64,000 nt of DNA from Paraspadella gotoi. Taxonomy: Eukaryota > Chaetognatha. This document shows positions 1 to 22,200 of this stretch, in pieces. Each line of letters opens with the position of its first letter. Position 1 is the first letter of the stretch. Both the position numbers and the translations under genes were made by a program. Location of the stretch: the NCBI GenBank assembly GCA_051294375.1, contig CM119265.1, positions 9,620,339 through 9,684,338 on the forward strand, given 5' to 3'. The notes under the pieces are model-generated. The model was not told the origin of the DNA. It was given only the letters and a program-made list of their open reading frames with translations, and made no database searches.

Positions 1-1
1 C

Positions 2-130
2 GACAGACGCTTCATGCTCAACCTGCGCAATTCTCCTCTCTCTCACACGCCGCCTAAGAATTTGCCAAATATTCCCGGCGTCGTCAAAGGCACGGAAACC
101 GTGGAAGCTAAGCCTGACCAGACCAAGGGT
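2..130 (+). CDS. Possible partial exon of a gene entering from the left
   Basis: The frame is open from base 2 and runs DRRFMLNLRNSPLSHTPPKN onward through proline- and lysine-containing sequence to a good splice donor (GTGAGG) at about 131. The same frame can be read on to a stop at 290-292, but that part looks like intron. I recognise no domain. The call rests only on the open frame, coding-like base composition compared with the AT-rich sequence that follows, and the donor motif. It could be the tail of an upstream gene, or chance. Confidence 0.3.
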
Positions 131-1430
131 GAGGATAGAGGGAAACTGATTCCCAAAATTCTCGTTGAATTAAAATTCAATGCTGTGACAATCAATTTCA
201 TTTCATTTGCGACAGTTGTGCATGGAAAGTCGCTGGGAAAAGTGGAGGAAGCACAAAACGAAACCGACGACCAATTCCAAATGGACATGTGATTCGTGGA
301 TGAAAAGAGAGGGAAGGGCGAGGTTCGCAGCTTCCCTCTGAAATCTGCATCCCTTAACTGCATGCAAGATTTTGAACTCAAGAATTCCATTCTTGCGGAT
401 TTGGACGTATTTTCCTTTTTTTCGTTGTTGGTTATTCTGGTGCTGGCTTTGATGAAAAAATCAAAATCAAAATCTTCTTCCCAATATTTGTCGAGAAATT
501 TCGATTTCTCAGGTATCTGATATCTGTTTTTATACTGGCAGTATTTAACAGTAACTTTTAATAACGTAACGACAACTTTCTGAGACAGATTTCCCCCTCT
601 ATAATCATCGCCAAAAGGCGTCTAGTGCTTCCTGTTTTTATTTTCTTTTACTATATCATAGTCGTAGTTTTTCGATCGCAAATTTTACTTCTTGCGCACA
701 AAGTATTTCATGATACCTGTGACCATCATACTAAAACGTGTACTCAATTTTATTGTTAAAACTGAAGACTTGCTTTTCCAATCAAACCGCTTCGTTTTCA
801 ACGCAGTTTTAATTTTTCAAAATTGATTACATAGTTCGAAACGTAACTGGAGAGCGTTCCATAGGAGCTAGTTAGATAGTGACGGTCTGGCAAACGATCT
901 CGGATTTCCGTAGGGTATAGACGGAGGTCTTCGAGTTCTCTACTATCTAAACCAAATAAAACACGAACGCGGTACGTAGCAAAGTGGGAGAGAGTAATAA
1001 TTTTCAAAAACGTTTTAAACAACGGATTCGAACAAATTCCCTCCGTCGCGATTGTGAAGACGAATCTTAAAAGGAAGGTTCATTCACCTTAACAATGCGT
1101 AATTTTTGATGTATTAGAGCTGATACATCAAGAAATACATCGCAGTTATCAGTAATTGGCTTTTTCGTTTGACCCGCAACTCTTCAGAAAGGTTTCTTTT
1201 ATTTTCTATTATAATTTAAATCGAAATAAAATGGTGAAGAATGCATCAAATTTTAAAAGCGAGTACATTTTCGGAAACGCCAGGAGCTCCATTTTAGCCT
1301 TTTTCAAGTTGATCTGAATGACCCTTTGTCTTAAAGTATCACAACAACCAAGTTGACTCGGAGTCCATTTGCTCGAGGCGGTCAACGTTTTTTGTCAAGG
1401 ATTCCATCTTCGACAACCTACTTCCCGGCA
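131..1430. other. AT-rich intergenic stretch with no supported gene
   Basis: This is AT-rich sequence between the possible left-edge exon and the stop codon of the minus-strand protease gene. The open frames are short and have no recognisable protein features. It probably holds the 3' UTR of the protease gene on the minus strand, just left of 1431. No RNA gene or clear repeat was seen. Confidence 0.5.
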
Positions 1431-10415
<8,985 letters not shown>

Positions 10416-11047
10416 TTAGTTCGGAAGAGATGGGGAAACAAAGGTCACGAGATCAAATCCGGAAGATGGACCAAAATTTCGAATTTGTTGGGGCTATCAC
10501 TATAAGCCTCCGATGTGGTTATTAAATGTTCTGTATAACATATCGAAATTAATTTATTAATTTAATCTGTAATATAAAAGGAAAACAAAGGGGAAAATTT
10601 AAAAACGCGGAGGATTCTAAAGAAAACGCTCTTGTTCGAGATCGATCCCTCGTCACCGTGTCTCTTTTCTCGTGCCTCTCTGTTTGAGCAAAGGGAAAAA
10701 AAAAGAAAGAAAGAAAACACGCGGAGTTTCTGAATCCCGTTCTCGGGTCGCTGTCGTCGGTTTTATCGTCGTCGTAGTCGTCGCCGCTGGTCTTTGTGCC
10801 TATTTATGGTCCTTTTGGATCGGCGGCTGAAACCATTCTCTAACCCGCAACCATTCCTCCTCGATCCCCCATTCGCTATTCAACTTAGATTCGGTCCAAA
10901 ACATCCGAGCCAAAAACTCATCCGACGCTCCCTTACTATTTAAACTTTAGAAAACATTGTTATAATTTATAGAAAAAACTGAAGAACTTTTCTATTGAAC
11001 GAAAGTTTTTTTTAATTCAACAAATTATTAGCAACTCAAAAATAAAA
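10416..11047. promoter_or_regulatory. Shared upstream region of the divergent protease and DPF genes
   Basis: A 632-bp gap separates the start codon of the minus-strand AFG3L2-type gene from that of the plus-strand DPF gene. It includes a C/G- and CGT-rich part around 10640-10900 (TCGTCGTCGTAG-type runs) between AT-rich flanks. It must contain both 5' UTRs and probably both promoters. No TATA box or other motif was assigned. Bidirectionality is inferred from geometry alone. Confidence 0.45.
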
Positions 11048-12908
11048 ATGGTTAAGCTAAAAATGATATATTCGGGTTACGATTCCCACAAAGACCCGCC
11101 ACCAGCGCCTGCCCCGTCCGTCAATAAAACGCAACATCAAAATACGCCTTCCAAACCGTCGACGCCGTCTCGTCAACCGCAGGAGCCTTTAAAATCGACC
11201 CAAAAATGGAACGTAAGATCGGAATCGGCGGGAGGAGTCGTCAACAATTCTGCTGCTCATTCTGTGAGCAAAACGCCCCGGCCGGCCAGAGTGAGAGCCC
11301 TGGAAAACGTAGAAAACAGTCCCGTGCGAAAAAAATTGATTGCCAAGCAAAAAGCCAAAAAACTCGCTAATGCAGAACCCATTGGACGTAACTGGGAGAT
11401 TGGTAGCGTCAGCTACGGCGACGCGATGAAGGACGCCACCACCTGGAATCGTCGGATGCTACGATCGAGAAGGTCTCGTCAACCCTACTTGGACCAACAC
11501 ACCGGTATCGCCCAAACTAATTCTCATCTTTTTCGATCGCGTCAAACGAGGATCACGAAGGGCCCAACAGCCGATAACTACGTCGTTAAATACGAAGGTT
11601 CAAGTTAAAAAGAAACCTAAATATAACCAGATAAAACTTACATATAACCGCAGTATAATATCACAAACGATCCCTCTTTTTCTATTCTATTAGGTCGTAG
11701 ATGGCATCAGACGAGAATGGGTTTCAGTTTCTTCTCCTCGGTCCCGACTCCGAGAACTGTTCCGAGACCGATGGTAAGATTTTCTGCCGACTTCATCGCC
11801 TCTCCAGGTCCATCAGAGATCTTATCAACCCGGGAAAGTTCCAACGATGGGTTCATGTACCAAGCGTCCTCGGCTCAGCTGCCGAGCGCCTTTCAAGGAA
11901 CTCCAGGTAAGTTGAAAGCAACTTAATATGTTTATTAACAAATGGGACTGAATAAGCAACAAGGGCAACCATGCATCCGTCTACTACGTAATTTCCCTTA
12001 GAAACCGTTTGAACATTTAGGAACGCGACACTCTGCTCGCATTTCCACAGCGACAGTATCAGCGTACCAAGAGAACAGCAATGACGGATACGGATTCAAT
12101 TATAACTCTCCCGAGGATTGGGACAGCGAAGAAGAATCAAAGGCAGACAGGTTCAAACTGTGAACAAGGATTATAAATGTCAAATTTAATCTTTTCATAA
12201 ATTTTAAACAGAAAGCGCCGCCTTCGCAACGCCCGGCGCCGAGAACAGCGCGCCGCAAAGAAGAGAGAAAAGCAAATTGAGAAAATGGAAGATGAACAAG
12301 GCCTTTGTCGGTTTAAGGACTTTGCAGATCTCAAGCTCTCCAACAACAATTCGACACCTACAAAACCACCGCTCCAACACGTCTACAGACCCGAAAACGG
12401 AAGGTCACAACCTGTCAAATTTGACTCCTTTAATTCCAAGACCCAAGAGATGCTCGACTCACCAGCGACCAGCATTTCCCAGCCTCTTCCGCCGCCGGTC
12501 GCCTATTCCGCTACCAATCCTTCCATCTACTGCGACTTTTGCCTGGGCGACGAAAAGCTTAACAAGAAAACCTCCAGACCTGAGTCCATGGTCTCCTGCG
12601 CCGAGTGCGGCCGATCCGGACACCCCTCATGCCTGCAATTCACCGAAAATATGACAGTGTCGGCCAGACGCTACCCCTGGCAGTGCATTGAATGCAAATC
12701 ATGCGCCCTTTGCGGCACCGCCGAGAACGACGACCAGCTGCTCTTCTGCGATGACTGCGATCGCGGCTTTCACATGTTCTGTCTCAATCCGCCGCTGGAC
12801 GACGCTCCGGAGGGAAACTGGTCCTGTCATCTCTGCGTCGTGGAATTCCATCGCGGATTCAGAAATGGAAGAAAGATTCCGCCGGGACAGCACTCTGGAA
12901 TGGACTGA
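11048..12908 (+). CDS. DPF: d4/DPF family double-PHD finger protein (BAF45-like), 4 exons
   Basis: Subunit-type protein of SWI/SNF (BAF) chromatin remodelling complexes that reads acylated histone H3 tails through tandem PHD fingers. Exons 11048-11597, 11694-11906, 12021-12150 and 12212-12908 join in phase to 529 residues. The Requiem/DPF N-terminal domain is clear: [17 protein letters not shown], then [12 protein letters not shown], and across the intron YEGRRW. A basic stretch ([20 protein letters not shown]) follows. The two C-terminal PHD fingers are nearly canonical: [14 protein letters not shown] with [12 protein letters not shown], then [20 protein letters not shown] and WSCHLC. The C2H2 finger normally found between the N-terminal domain and the PHD pair in DPF1-3 is not visible in these exons, so PHF10-like function is an alternative. 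The start ATG lies in AAAAATGG. Confidence 0.92.
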
Positions 12909-14305
12909 GCATCAACCTTTTTCAAGAAATAATAAAAAAAATACTACTACTGTATGCCTAATTCAGACGCATTATAACAAAGCTAATTTGCTTTTGCTGC
13001 TGCATTTATTATAATTTTGAACCCATATTCTCAAGAGTAAATTTTTGCAAGTAATACGTTGGCAAGAAACTTCATTATTAAACAAAAATAACCATGAAAA
13101 GACGATTAAAACAGAACATGGTCCGTACTTAATTTAAAATTTTATTGTAACATTAAACTACGTAACTAATTAATTTAGCATTCGCAAGCTAAAAAAGAAT
13201 GAAATAGCAAGAGTTTTCATCTGCGTCCGGGAAAGGCACCGGCTTTCCTAGACTTGCCCAAACTTGCCCTTAGCGTTCCATACACAAGGCATCCATCTGA
13301 GTTTCGATAAAATTAATGATTTATTTGAAAACGCGTTATCCTAATTTAAATATTTATAAAAAAGAGGAGAAAACGAAACTCACGTGCGCCGGTTCCTCGC
13401 CTGCAATGAGCATTGCGCAATACTTTTCTTGAAGCGATGACAACTACTCCCACACACAAAAATTTCTGGCGGTTCACCACTTAACTGCTAATTTATATAT
13501 CGTATATTACCACGTACGCACGTTTTACTATCGAAAATATACATTTTTAAAAAAATTAATAGAGAAAAAATGCAAATTCACTAAGTAGTTAGTTGCTCTT
13601 TTATTCGAGAGGGATTCGAGTGACATCTTAATTCTTAGATTTGTTTTTATCAAGAAAAGCACAACTATCATTGATATCAATTTATTTATGAAAAATTGCA
13701 AGATTACTTGTTTTACTAAATTAGACTTCTATAATTTTATATATATGAAATTGGTACAACCAATATAAAAATTATCCATTCATTCAATAAATAAGCTATC
13801 TTGCTCTATATTTTATATTGAAATTTTAAAAAATGTAAAAAATTAATAAATTTCACTATATATTAGATTTAATTATATTATGCTATAGTACCTCTGTCCA
13901 TAAATTAGCGTGAGTATATGAGAAAAATAACTAGCTACACTTTAATTGAATAAATAAATATCTTGAAGCCTGAATCGTATTGATAAAATATTACGGTTTG
14001 ATTGTATATCATACTAATAGTGATAATTCGCAAGACATTTGTTATGAAGTCAACTAATAAACATGATTAAAAGGAATATTGTAACTTTAGCCGTAATTTT
14101 AATTTCAAAATGTTCGCCGCTCGTACTTTACCAAATATTTTCGTGCGAGGATTTTTACATTTACTTTTATAATTGAGCTGAAAGGTTAGGATTCTAAAAG
14201 ACACGAACATCTTCATGAACATGCATGTCGGTGTTAGTAAACTGTTGATCGCGATAGCTTATTCGCCATTCCTCATTTTCTGGTATTTTCCGAATTAATT
14301 ACACC
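12909..14305. other. AT-rich intergenic stretch with a partial MITE copy
   Basis: Between the DPF stop codon and the first innexin start. It probably carries the DPF 3' UTR (AATAATAAAAAAAATACT near 12930). At 13745-13806 there is a fragment of the dispersed element that begins ATGAAATTGGTACAACCAAT; only its first 60 bases or so are kept. Otherwise I see no gene. Confidence 0.55.
13745..13806 (+). mobile_element. MITE-like element, fragment B
   Basis: Matches the left end of the element at 1904-2201 and 44588-44805 (ATGAAATTGGTACAACCAAT, then ATAAGCTATCTTGC) and stops abruptly after about 62 bases. It is a truncated copy. Confidence 0.7.
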
Positions 14306-14986
14306 ATGGTATCCCTCATAAAAAATATAAGAGATATTTTTCCGGACACTCATTTAGAAGATTCAGTGGACCGTTTACATCATTGTTACTCCGTCTTATT
14401 GCTATTGGCGATCGACATATTCATTGGAGCCAAACAGTTTGTGGGATCTCCGATAGAATGCTATCGACCGCCAGAGACGAACGGTAAATAACGATACGAA
14501 TTATAAAAGACATAACATTCATTTGGACGTCTCTTTGAAGGGTTGGAGCCATATATTAACGCCTACTGCTGGGCGGCATCAACATACATTATAATGGACA
14601 AAAACTATAATTCTTTTCGAAGATTTAAAGATACGGACGCCTTGTTGTACGAACCAAGCGACCGAATGGCGGCAAAGAGGGTTTTTGTCACTTATCTTTG
14701 AATTTCAGAATCAAACTTCTATTCTTTATTAGTATTTGTTCTTTAATAGAATTATGATTGGAATCCATTCAAAGAATCTCAGTTAAGCGGATATAAAGTT
14801 TACATATCTTACTATCAATGGTTTCCATTCGTTTTAGCGATACAAGTAAGAACATGATTTAGCTGGGCTAGTAATAAGTAGTCGTCCACAAGCATGAGAT
14901 GTTGAAACATTTTTAGGCCTTCCTCTTCAATTTGCCCTTCATGGTCTACAAAGCGTTCGTCCCGTCTTCCACTGTCATCTTAGAAG
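14306..14986 (+). CDS. Innexin, 5' half only (possible truncated paralog)
   Basis: Gap-junction/hemichannel protein family. Exons 14306-14483, 14541-about 14690, about 14752-14845 and 14917-14986 encode the N-terminus, TM1 (SVLLLLAIDIFIGAKQFVG), both first-loop cysteines (SPIECYRPP and YINAYCWAAST), the innexin signature SYYQWFPF and TM2 (AFLFNLPFMVYKAF), ending at a donor after VILEG. The second half (TM3, second loop, TM4, cytoplasmic tail) is not recognisable before the next innexin starts at 17231. A hydrophobic open stretch at about 15685-15776 (NIKVVILVFFIIIIFSIFMN) might be a decayed TM4 exon. The donor after exon 2 is weak (GTTTTT). It is an upstream tandem paralog of the innexin at 17231 and may be a pseudogene. 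Confidence 0.7.
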
Positions 14987-15360
14987 GTACAGTCACAAAA
15001 AACAAAATTAATTCTATTTACAGTATTTTTGTTCCTTTGTTTTTTTGGGTCTGTGATGAAGAGAGGAGATAATTTTTTTTTTCTTTTCGATCTCCCAAAA
15101 TTGATCGTCCTATCTTCTCTTTGACCAAAAGGGTTTCATCTTATCTAAAGAGCTTCTAATTCATGTTTTCTTTCTCTCTTTCTTTCTTTTTTTTTCCCTT
15201 TTTATTTCTAATATCGTTTTTTCTGACGGCCTTTTCTCGCTTTACCAAGTCGGAAGACAAAATTTAACCCTTGTTCCTCAGTAAAATTGTTTGGAAACAG
15301 CAATCTATTTCATTTTACATTGCTTTAAGTGAAACTTATGCAGGAGAGAAACGGGAGTAA

Positions 15361-15532
15361 TTGTTTCTTTTTTCTTTTCTTTTCTTTTCTTTTCTTTTTC
15401 TTTTCTTTTCTTTCTTCTTTTTCTTTCTCTTTCTTTCTTTCTTTTCTTTCTTTTCTTTCTTTTCTTTCGTTCTTTCCTTCCTTCTTTCGTTCTTTTTTTC
15501 TTTTTTTTCTTTCTTTCTTTATTTCTTTCTTC
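15361..15532 (+). repeat. Pyrimidine-rich TTTTC/TTTC microsatellite
   Basis: About 170 bases of almost pure T and C in TTTTC, CTTT and TTCTTT units. ORFs called across it on either strand are low-complexity artefacts. Confidence 0.9.
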
Positions 15533-16121
15533 GCTCGACCAATGATAATCGTTTCCCTCAAGAACTTTAATCTCTTTGTTCTTGTTTCATATTTGATTCG
15601 ACTTTTTTAATCGAAAAGCGTTTTTCGGCGCAGGTGGTTACTGGTTAGCTTCCTCCCACATCCAACGCCCGAGAACATCAAAGTAGTCATCCTTGTCTTC
15701 TTTATCATCATCATCTTTAGCATCTTCATGAATAGCATCATCCGCGTCGTCATGATCATCGGGATTTTTTCATTGTAACTCTTAAATCTAAGCGATTAAT
15801 CCGATTATTATTATTATTGTTGTTCATTGTTCAGCTGTTGTACTTGTTTCTTGTGTAAAATCAAGCTTTTTTCGTATATCTTTAAAAATGCTATCAAAAC
15901 CACCTATGGAACGACGTTTACTATTACTTCTCAATTGCACACGACAACCGTTTAGCACTCACATAGTGCGCACCATAGAACCGACGACGACGAAGACGAC
16001 GACGAAGACGAAATAAAAACCCGACCCCGATACAACCCATGGGCCTAGGGAATGTACAAGTGAAGAGCGCGAGCGCGGATCGAGAGAGAGAGAATTACAT
16101 TGAAAACTCCATAGCTTCCTC

Positions 16122-16231
<110 letters not shown>

Positions 16232-17230
16232 ATGTAAACGCCTCCGACGACGACGTTGAGGAAGACGATTGCGAAGACAGGTCGACGTCGACGATTGAAG
16301 ACCGCATTACATTTTCGTCGATGGTAACCACTGGCGACGACCGTGATAACCGACGAAACGACGACGAGAAACAATCGCGTCTCTTCGTTTCGTTTTAAAG
16401 ATTTCGATTTTTTTTTTTCTTGAAAAGAAAATGAATTGATTTTCTTGACTTCTATTACTTATTCTTAAGAAAGCGTGATTTCAAATCAATATATAATTAT
16501 AAATATATAAACCGACAATTTGAGAAGCAGTATTAGAATTTTTTTTGGGGGGTGGGCCGAGGGGGCGAGTAGCAGATTTCCCTAATTCCTGATTGCACTT
16601 GTTTTTGAGAAATAAATTAGAGATAAAATAAAAATCGGGAAAACAAAAGAGTTGGGATGGATAAATTGTCGGCCGCATCATCTCTCTTGACGTCAAGCCG
16701 GCGCTACTGCATCGAAATAATGTAATCGGTGGACAAAGTCATCGCGTTTAAATTAAAAATATTAAAAATTAAAGTGAATTGAATAAATGGCGTCCTTGTT
16801 TTATCGGAATTTTTTTCACCACAGTCGAAAGGTAGGGCTTGCCATTTCATATTTTAACTTATTTTTTTTTACGTATTCATCGCCGAGACAGACTGAGACA
16901 GAGACGGGGAAGAAGATGGAGAACGACATCCCGCGTCTCAAACCTTTCGCCACGTGGGGATAAACTGCGCCCAAGTCGTGCGTCGACGAGCGCCACTCGA
17001 GCCGTCGACTTCGCCGAAGTCGGCATAATTCTTCCTCGGATCGCGCCGTCCTTGGCGCTCTTCCGGAATCTCGGAAGTGGGCGTTACAACGCGTCGCCCG
17101 CCGATCTCTGAACCTTCGTCTCCGAACGGGGGAGGGTCGAAGCGCCCTCCCATCCTTCTGCAGTTTCCTTCCCTCATAACGTTCGACCGAGGTCCATTCG
17201 GACCCCGGGACCCTTTCCCGATCCGCCACC

Positions 17231-19149
17231 ATGTCGTTCCTTATGAGTTTTCGCGACAAGATTATGGACGATGACTTTCTCGACGACGGAGTCGACAACA
17301 TGCATCGCCAGTACATGCCCGTCTTCCTCCTCATCATCGACGTCTTCCTCGGGATCAAACAGTTCGTCGGAGATCCCATCGAATGCTTCGTGCCCAAGGA
17401 ATTGTCGGGTAAGACGATAGAAAGGGGAATTTAATAACTATGTGAAAACGTAATGTTCGCGAGATAAACTGTCTCTTTCACAATCGACGAATCACAGGCC
17501 AACAGGAGAAGTACGTGAACGCTTACTGTTGGACGTCTTCAACCTACCAACTCATCGATCGAGAATATTCCGCATTTCGAGGATTTTCAGACACGGACGT
17601 TCTCATAGTCCGGCCGGAGGACAGAGCTAGGTGAGTGTCAATATGCCCCAGAACGTAAGGGTCTTTTGGCATTGGAATTTGGATAAGTGATAGTTTATCA
17701 TTTTTTTTTTCGTATAGAAATAGAAATGTAGCACTTGATATTTTGAATCAATGTATTTTCAGTAATGAGATTTTATTACAATTTAACCTTTTTCGAACGT
17801 GTTTACCGAATCGTTTGAATCGGATTTTAATCGATTTCGATCGATTAATATCACGGATTTTCATCAATCGGCGGCCAAGACGCGACGAGTGGTTTATGAC
17901 GATCTGTCGATCGCCGGCGAAACGAACGCTGTCGGAGATGTCGAGGGAATTGATGGCCTCTTAGTTTGGGAGATCGAGGATAGCCGGGATTTTTTTAAAG
18001 ATGGCGATTCGAGGAAATGTGACGCGGTTGCATTTATAATTTTTAATGTTTGTAGACAATTTATAGACGATTTACCTATTGATATTCATTCTTACTGTCA
18101 TTTATTCCGAGACCTCTCGCTCTCTTTATGACATTAAGGAAACTCTGTTGTACCGTAAGGACACATAAGACGCCTCAAGCTAAAACTTGTAGTATCACGC
18201 TGATAGATTTACTATCCTTGATTTTAATTTGACGATATAATTAAATTTTAAATTGATAACATTTTCTTCTCGGATTATCTCACAGTGGGTGATTGAAACT
18301 CTGTAACACTGTTTTTTTCTGTCTCTGCAGAAACGCGATGGCCAATCAAGACAATTTCGCCAACACTCATTTGTCCGGAGAGAAGCTCTATATCTCCTAT
18401 TATCAGTGGGTCCCGATCACTGTAGCGCTCTCCGCAGTCCTTTTCTATCTGCCCCACGTCTTTTGGGTATCGTTGTCTCAAAATTCCGGCGTTTACTTCA
18501 AGCACATTCTCTACGGTGAGTTGAAATTAGGGCTCGGTACACGGACAACTATATCGTCGGACAGTATATATAAATTGCGGTAATGATACAGTAATGGTAG
18601 ACATTAAACAATCTTGAATGGATATTAATTATTTGTTGTTGTTTTTTTTTTTAGATTTAAATTAATAGATACTTCGTTTTATAGGATCGGAGTAATTTAT
18701 TGTCGCCCGTTTTGTTCGTTACATCGTTTCTGTGAATACTAAAAATTAAAACCAAACTTCTCGTAATATCTTGAGCGTAAGAAAATTTTTTTTTTTCGAA
18801 ACAAATATATAGAAAATATCACAATTATTAAAGTTACTCATAGCCTCTTAACTCCTCTTTTTATTCGCGTTGCTAACGGGCAGTCGAAGGATAGCCTCCC
18901 CAGACAAATCTCAATCCGGCCGAGGATTAACCAGACCCTCACTCAAAAAAGGCCTCGAATCCCCAGCGAATGGCCGTCGGGGATTTGGGAGAGGGCGGAG
19001 GGAGAAAACAGGGGGTCCTGGGGGATCGATGCTCTTTTGTGAACATGTGAACTTTTGACCCTACGAACTCAAGGTCATCTCATCTTTCCGCCGCCTTAAT
19101 GATGTTCATGTTGCGTTGTTGCGGTGGATCGTTTTTGAGTTAACTTAGC

Positions 19150-19188
<39 letters not shown>

Positions 19189-19191
19189 TCT

Positions 19192-19243
<52 letters not shown>

Positions 19244-22200
19244 CTCTCATATATCTTAAAGTTGTGTCTCTCTTTCTCTTTCTAACGCTTCCGTGGGAAT
19301 TTCTAGATCAAAACAACTCGTTCTTTTGTTTATTACGGGGCGAAGGGGAGGAATTTAAGCAGTGCAAACAACAGAGGTTGTCGAGCGTCGATGAGAGAGA
19401 CAGAGGTCGCTGAGATCGACGCGGCCATTTTGAGAGGAAGGACGAACAAATGAATCAACAATGAATGACGAAGAAATACAATGAATAATTTAGTGCGGAG
19501 AAGGATAAAGAGGTTGGGCTTCGAAAAAAATTGTTTATTTTCTGTCAATTTACAATGCTAAAATATGTAAAAAGTACAATGTAATGCACATGGATATATA
19601 TGACATAACTTGACATATATTATATATATATGAATAAATTAAATCGCTCTACGAACGGAAGAACAAACTATTTTTTTCCCTCCAAGTCTCTCCGTAAATC
19701 GAACTCCCGCGAGAAGTTTCGGAAGATGAGCCACGCGTGATGCGCGGGAAGCTCGTTGGGAAAAAAAAAAGCGCATGATGGATGCGAAGCATAAAAATTT
19801 AAAAAAAAGTATTTGAAACCGCAAACAAGTGGTTGAACTCTTTGAACGATGCAGATTGGATTGCAAGGTGGTTGGAGGGTGTTGAGAATTGGGATTGAGG
19901 AGGTGCATGATCAAAGTGCGTGGATGGATGGAGATTTTAAGACAGAGCGTTTGAGGATCTAAAAGAAGCTTTGTGTGCGCGGGAATCTAAAAAAGTTTTT
20001 TTTTTTTTTTAAACTGAATCCCAGATGAGAGATTTAAAAAGGATTTTTGAGAAAAAGAAAAAAAAAAACTGTGGAAATAGTTTTGAGAAAACCCGATAAA
20101 TGTGTTGTTGGCAAGTACGTAGTCTTCGGGGGAAAATAAAATACATGTTAAATTAGCAAAAAAAATAAAAAAAAATAAATAAATTTAAAAAGATAAAGAT
20201 GAAAAGTGCGTATGAAATGATAGAAAGGGATCAGGACGGAGTATCAGCGTGAATTGCATCTTTAATTGAGTCTTGACGCAAACCGAAGTTTCGAGAAAAA
20301 AAAAGTTTAAAGGAAAGGTAGTGGCGATAATGATGAATGTGGAGGTGAGGCAACCAATAAATCTTCATTTTTGAAAGAAGTAACAGAAAGTAAATGGCAA
20401 GTTGAGGAAGTACCCTTTTTTTTCGACTGAGAAAGAAACTCAAGTGTTGATTTTATCAGAAATTTTAAAATTATTGATTGTATCAGAAGCGAAGAAAAGC
20501 GAAAGACGAAAATAAATTAAAAAAAAAAAGGGAGAGAGAAAAAGATAAATGGAGATCTTGCCAAAATTCAAATGAAGTCGGAATCGTAAGGGCTCCCGAT
20601 TACTGTTTTTACTAGATTTTTCTTTTAGCCAATTTTCAAGGGAAAAAATTATAAAATGTAAAAAAATAGGAGCGAAGGTACTTCGAGGGTGGGTAGCCTT
20701 TTGCTTTTTGGTAAAGTCATGAAACACGAAGCTTTTAGTTCACTCATGACAACAATGATTTATAATGAATTTTTTATTCTTCTTTTTTTTTTAGATTTGC
20801 GAAAAAAATTTAAAACGAGTTTTTTGTCCTGAAAAAAAAACAAAACCCAAAATAACTCCGTCGAATTTTGAGAAAAAAAAAGAAGAAAAAAAAAATAACC
20901 AGCATAAAATTTTAGTGAAAACAAGGCGTTTTAACATCCTCAATTAACCCGCCATACAAAACTATTGTTCTCATCCGATCGGATTAATATAAAAGATTTT
21001 CTAAATCAAATCGGTTATTTTTGTATGTCTAACTATGCAAGAGCCTTTCTGTTTGGCGAATGAAAACATTTATTCGTTTCAACCTAATCATCCGATCTTT
21101 AAGCAAAGCTTTGATGATTTTCCATGAGGGGCGAAAGTGGGAAGTGAAGAGCTAACAACAAACATTCTTCAGAGATGCACTTGAAACTTAATATCTTTAT
21201 ATTAGCCATTATTATCGAGTTGGACATTAGACGTTGGACAAAAGACAGGCGGCTTGGAAAAATCAGTTTTAATTTGTTGAAAGTCGGAGTTCCGATCCAA
21301 CTCAATAATTCTAAAGCCGTCTAGATGTTTATGTTAGATTAATGTTTCATTTTTACAATTTCATCACTTTTTACTGAAAACATATTTCGAAGCGAGACTT
21401 GAAGCGCGTGGACTTGAATAATTTTTGACATGTGAACGAAATATTTTTTTTATCATTTCTCTGGTTTCTTCTTTGTTCATTATTAAGAATGTAAAAATAA
21501 TTAATAATTATTGATTATTAAGAATGTAAAAATACAAACAAAAAAAATTCTGATTCATCCACACCACATTTATTCCATAGTTTAGCGTGAAACATTTAAT
21601 AAATTTTTAAATCACGAGAAGCCGTTGGTTTTGGCCCCTATTCAGATGTACAATGTACGATGTACGATGTACAATGTGCGATGTACGGTGCACAATGTAC
21701 ATTTAATAAAACATGGCAACTGATGTTTTTTCATTTCTATCATTATGGAAAACCAAGTTTTTCTCAAGTACGATCGGTGTTTCGAGCGGATATGAATCAG
21801 TGAAAAAAAGAAGCGAGAGAGAGATAGAAAGAGCGCTCGGTAACATTTCTCATTAATAACTGTCTACACGCGAAAATTGTCAATGTAGAAGATTTTGTTT
21901 ATGGGCCATTGGTCGCGGGGTCGACCTATGAGGAGGCTCGATCTTAGCCATTAAATTCGTTTTCCCCAGCTTAATATTTTTGTTTCTTTCTCACTGTATC
22001 TTTTTCCTCTGATCTTCATTTTGTTTGATTATTTGTTTGGTTTTTTTTCTCTCTTTCTTTTCTTTTTTTTTCTTTCTATTCTTCTTTCTTATCTTCTTTA
22101 TTTATTTATTGGGTTTATTATTTTTTTCTTTATTTTTTTCTCTCTATTCATTTTTTCTCTTTTTTCACATTTTTTTTTTATTTTTTCCTACCTTTTCCCC

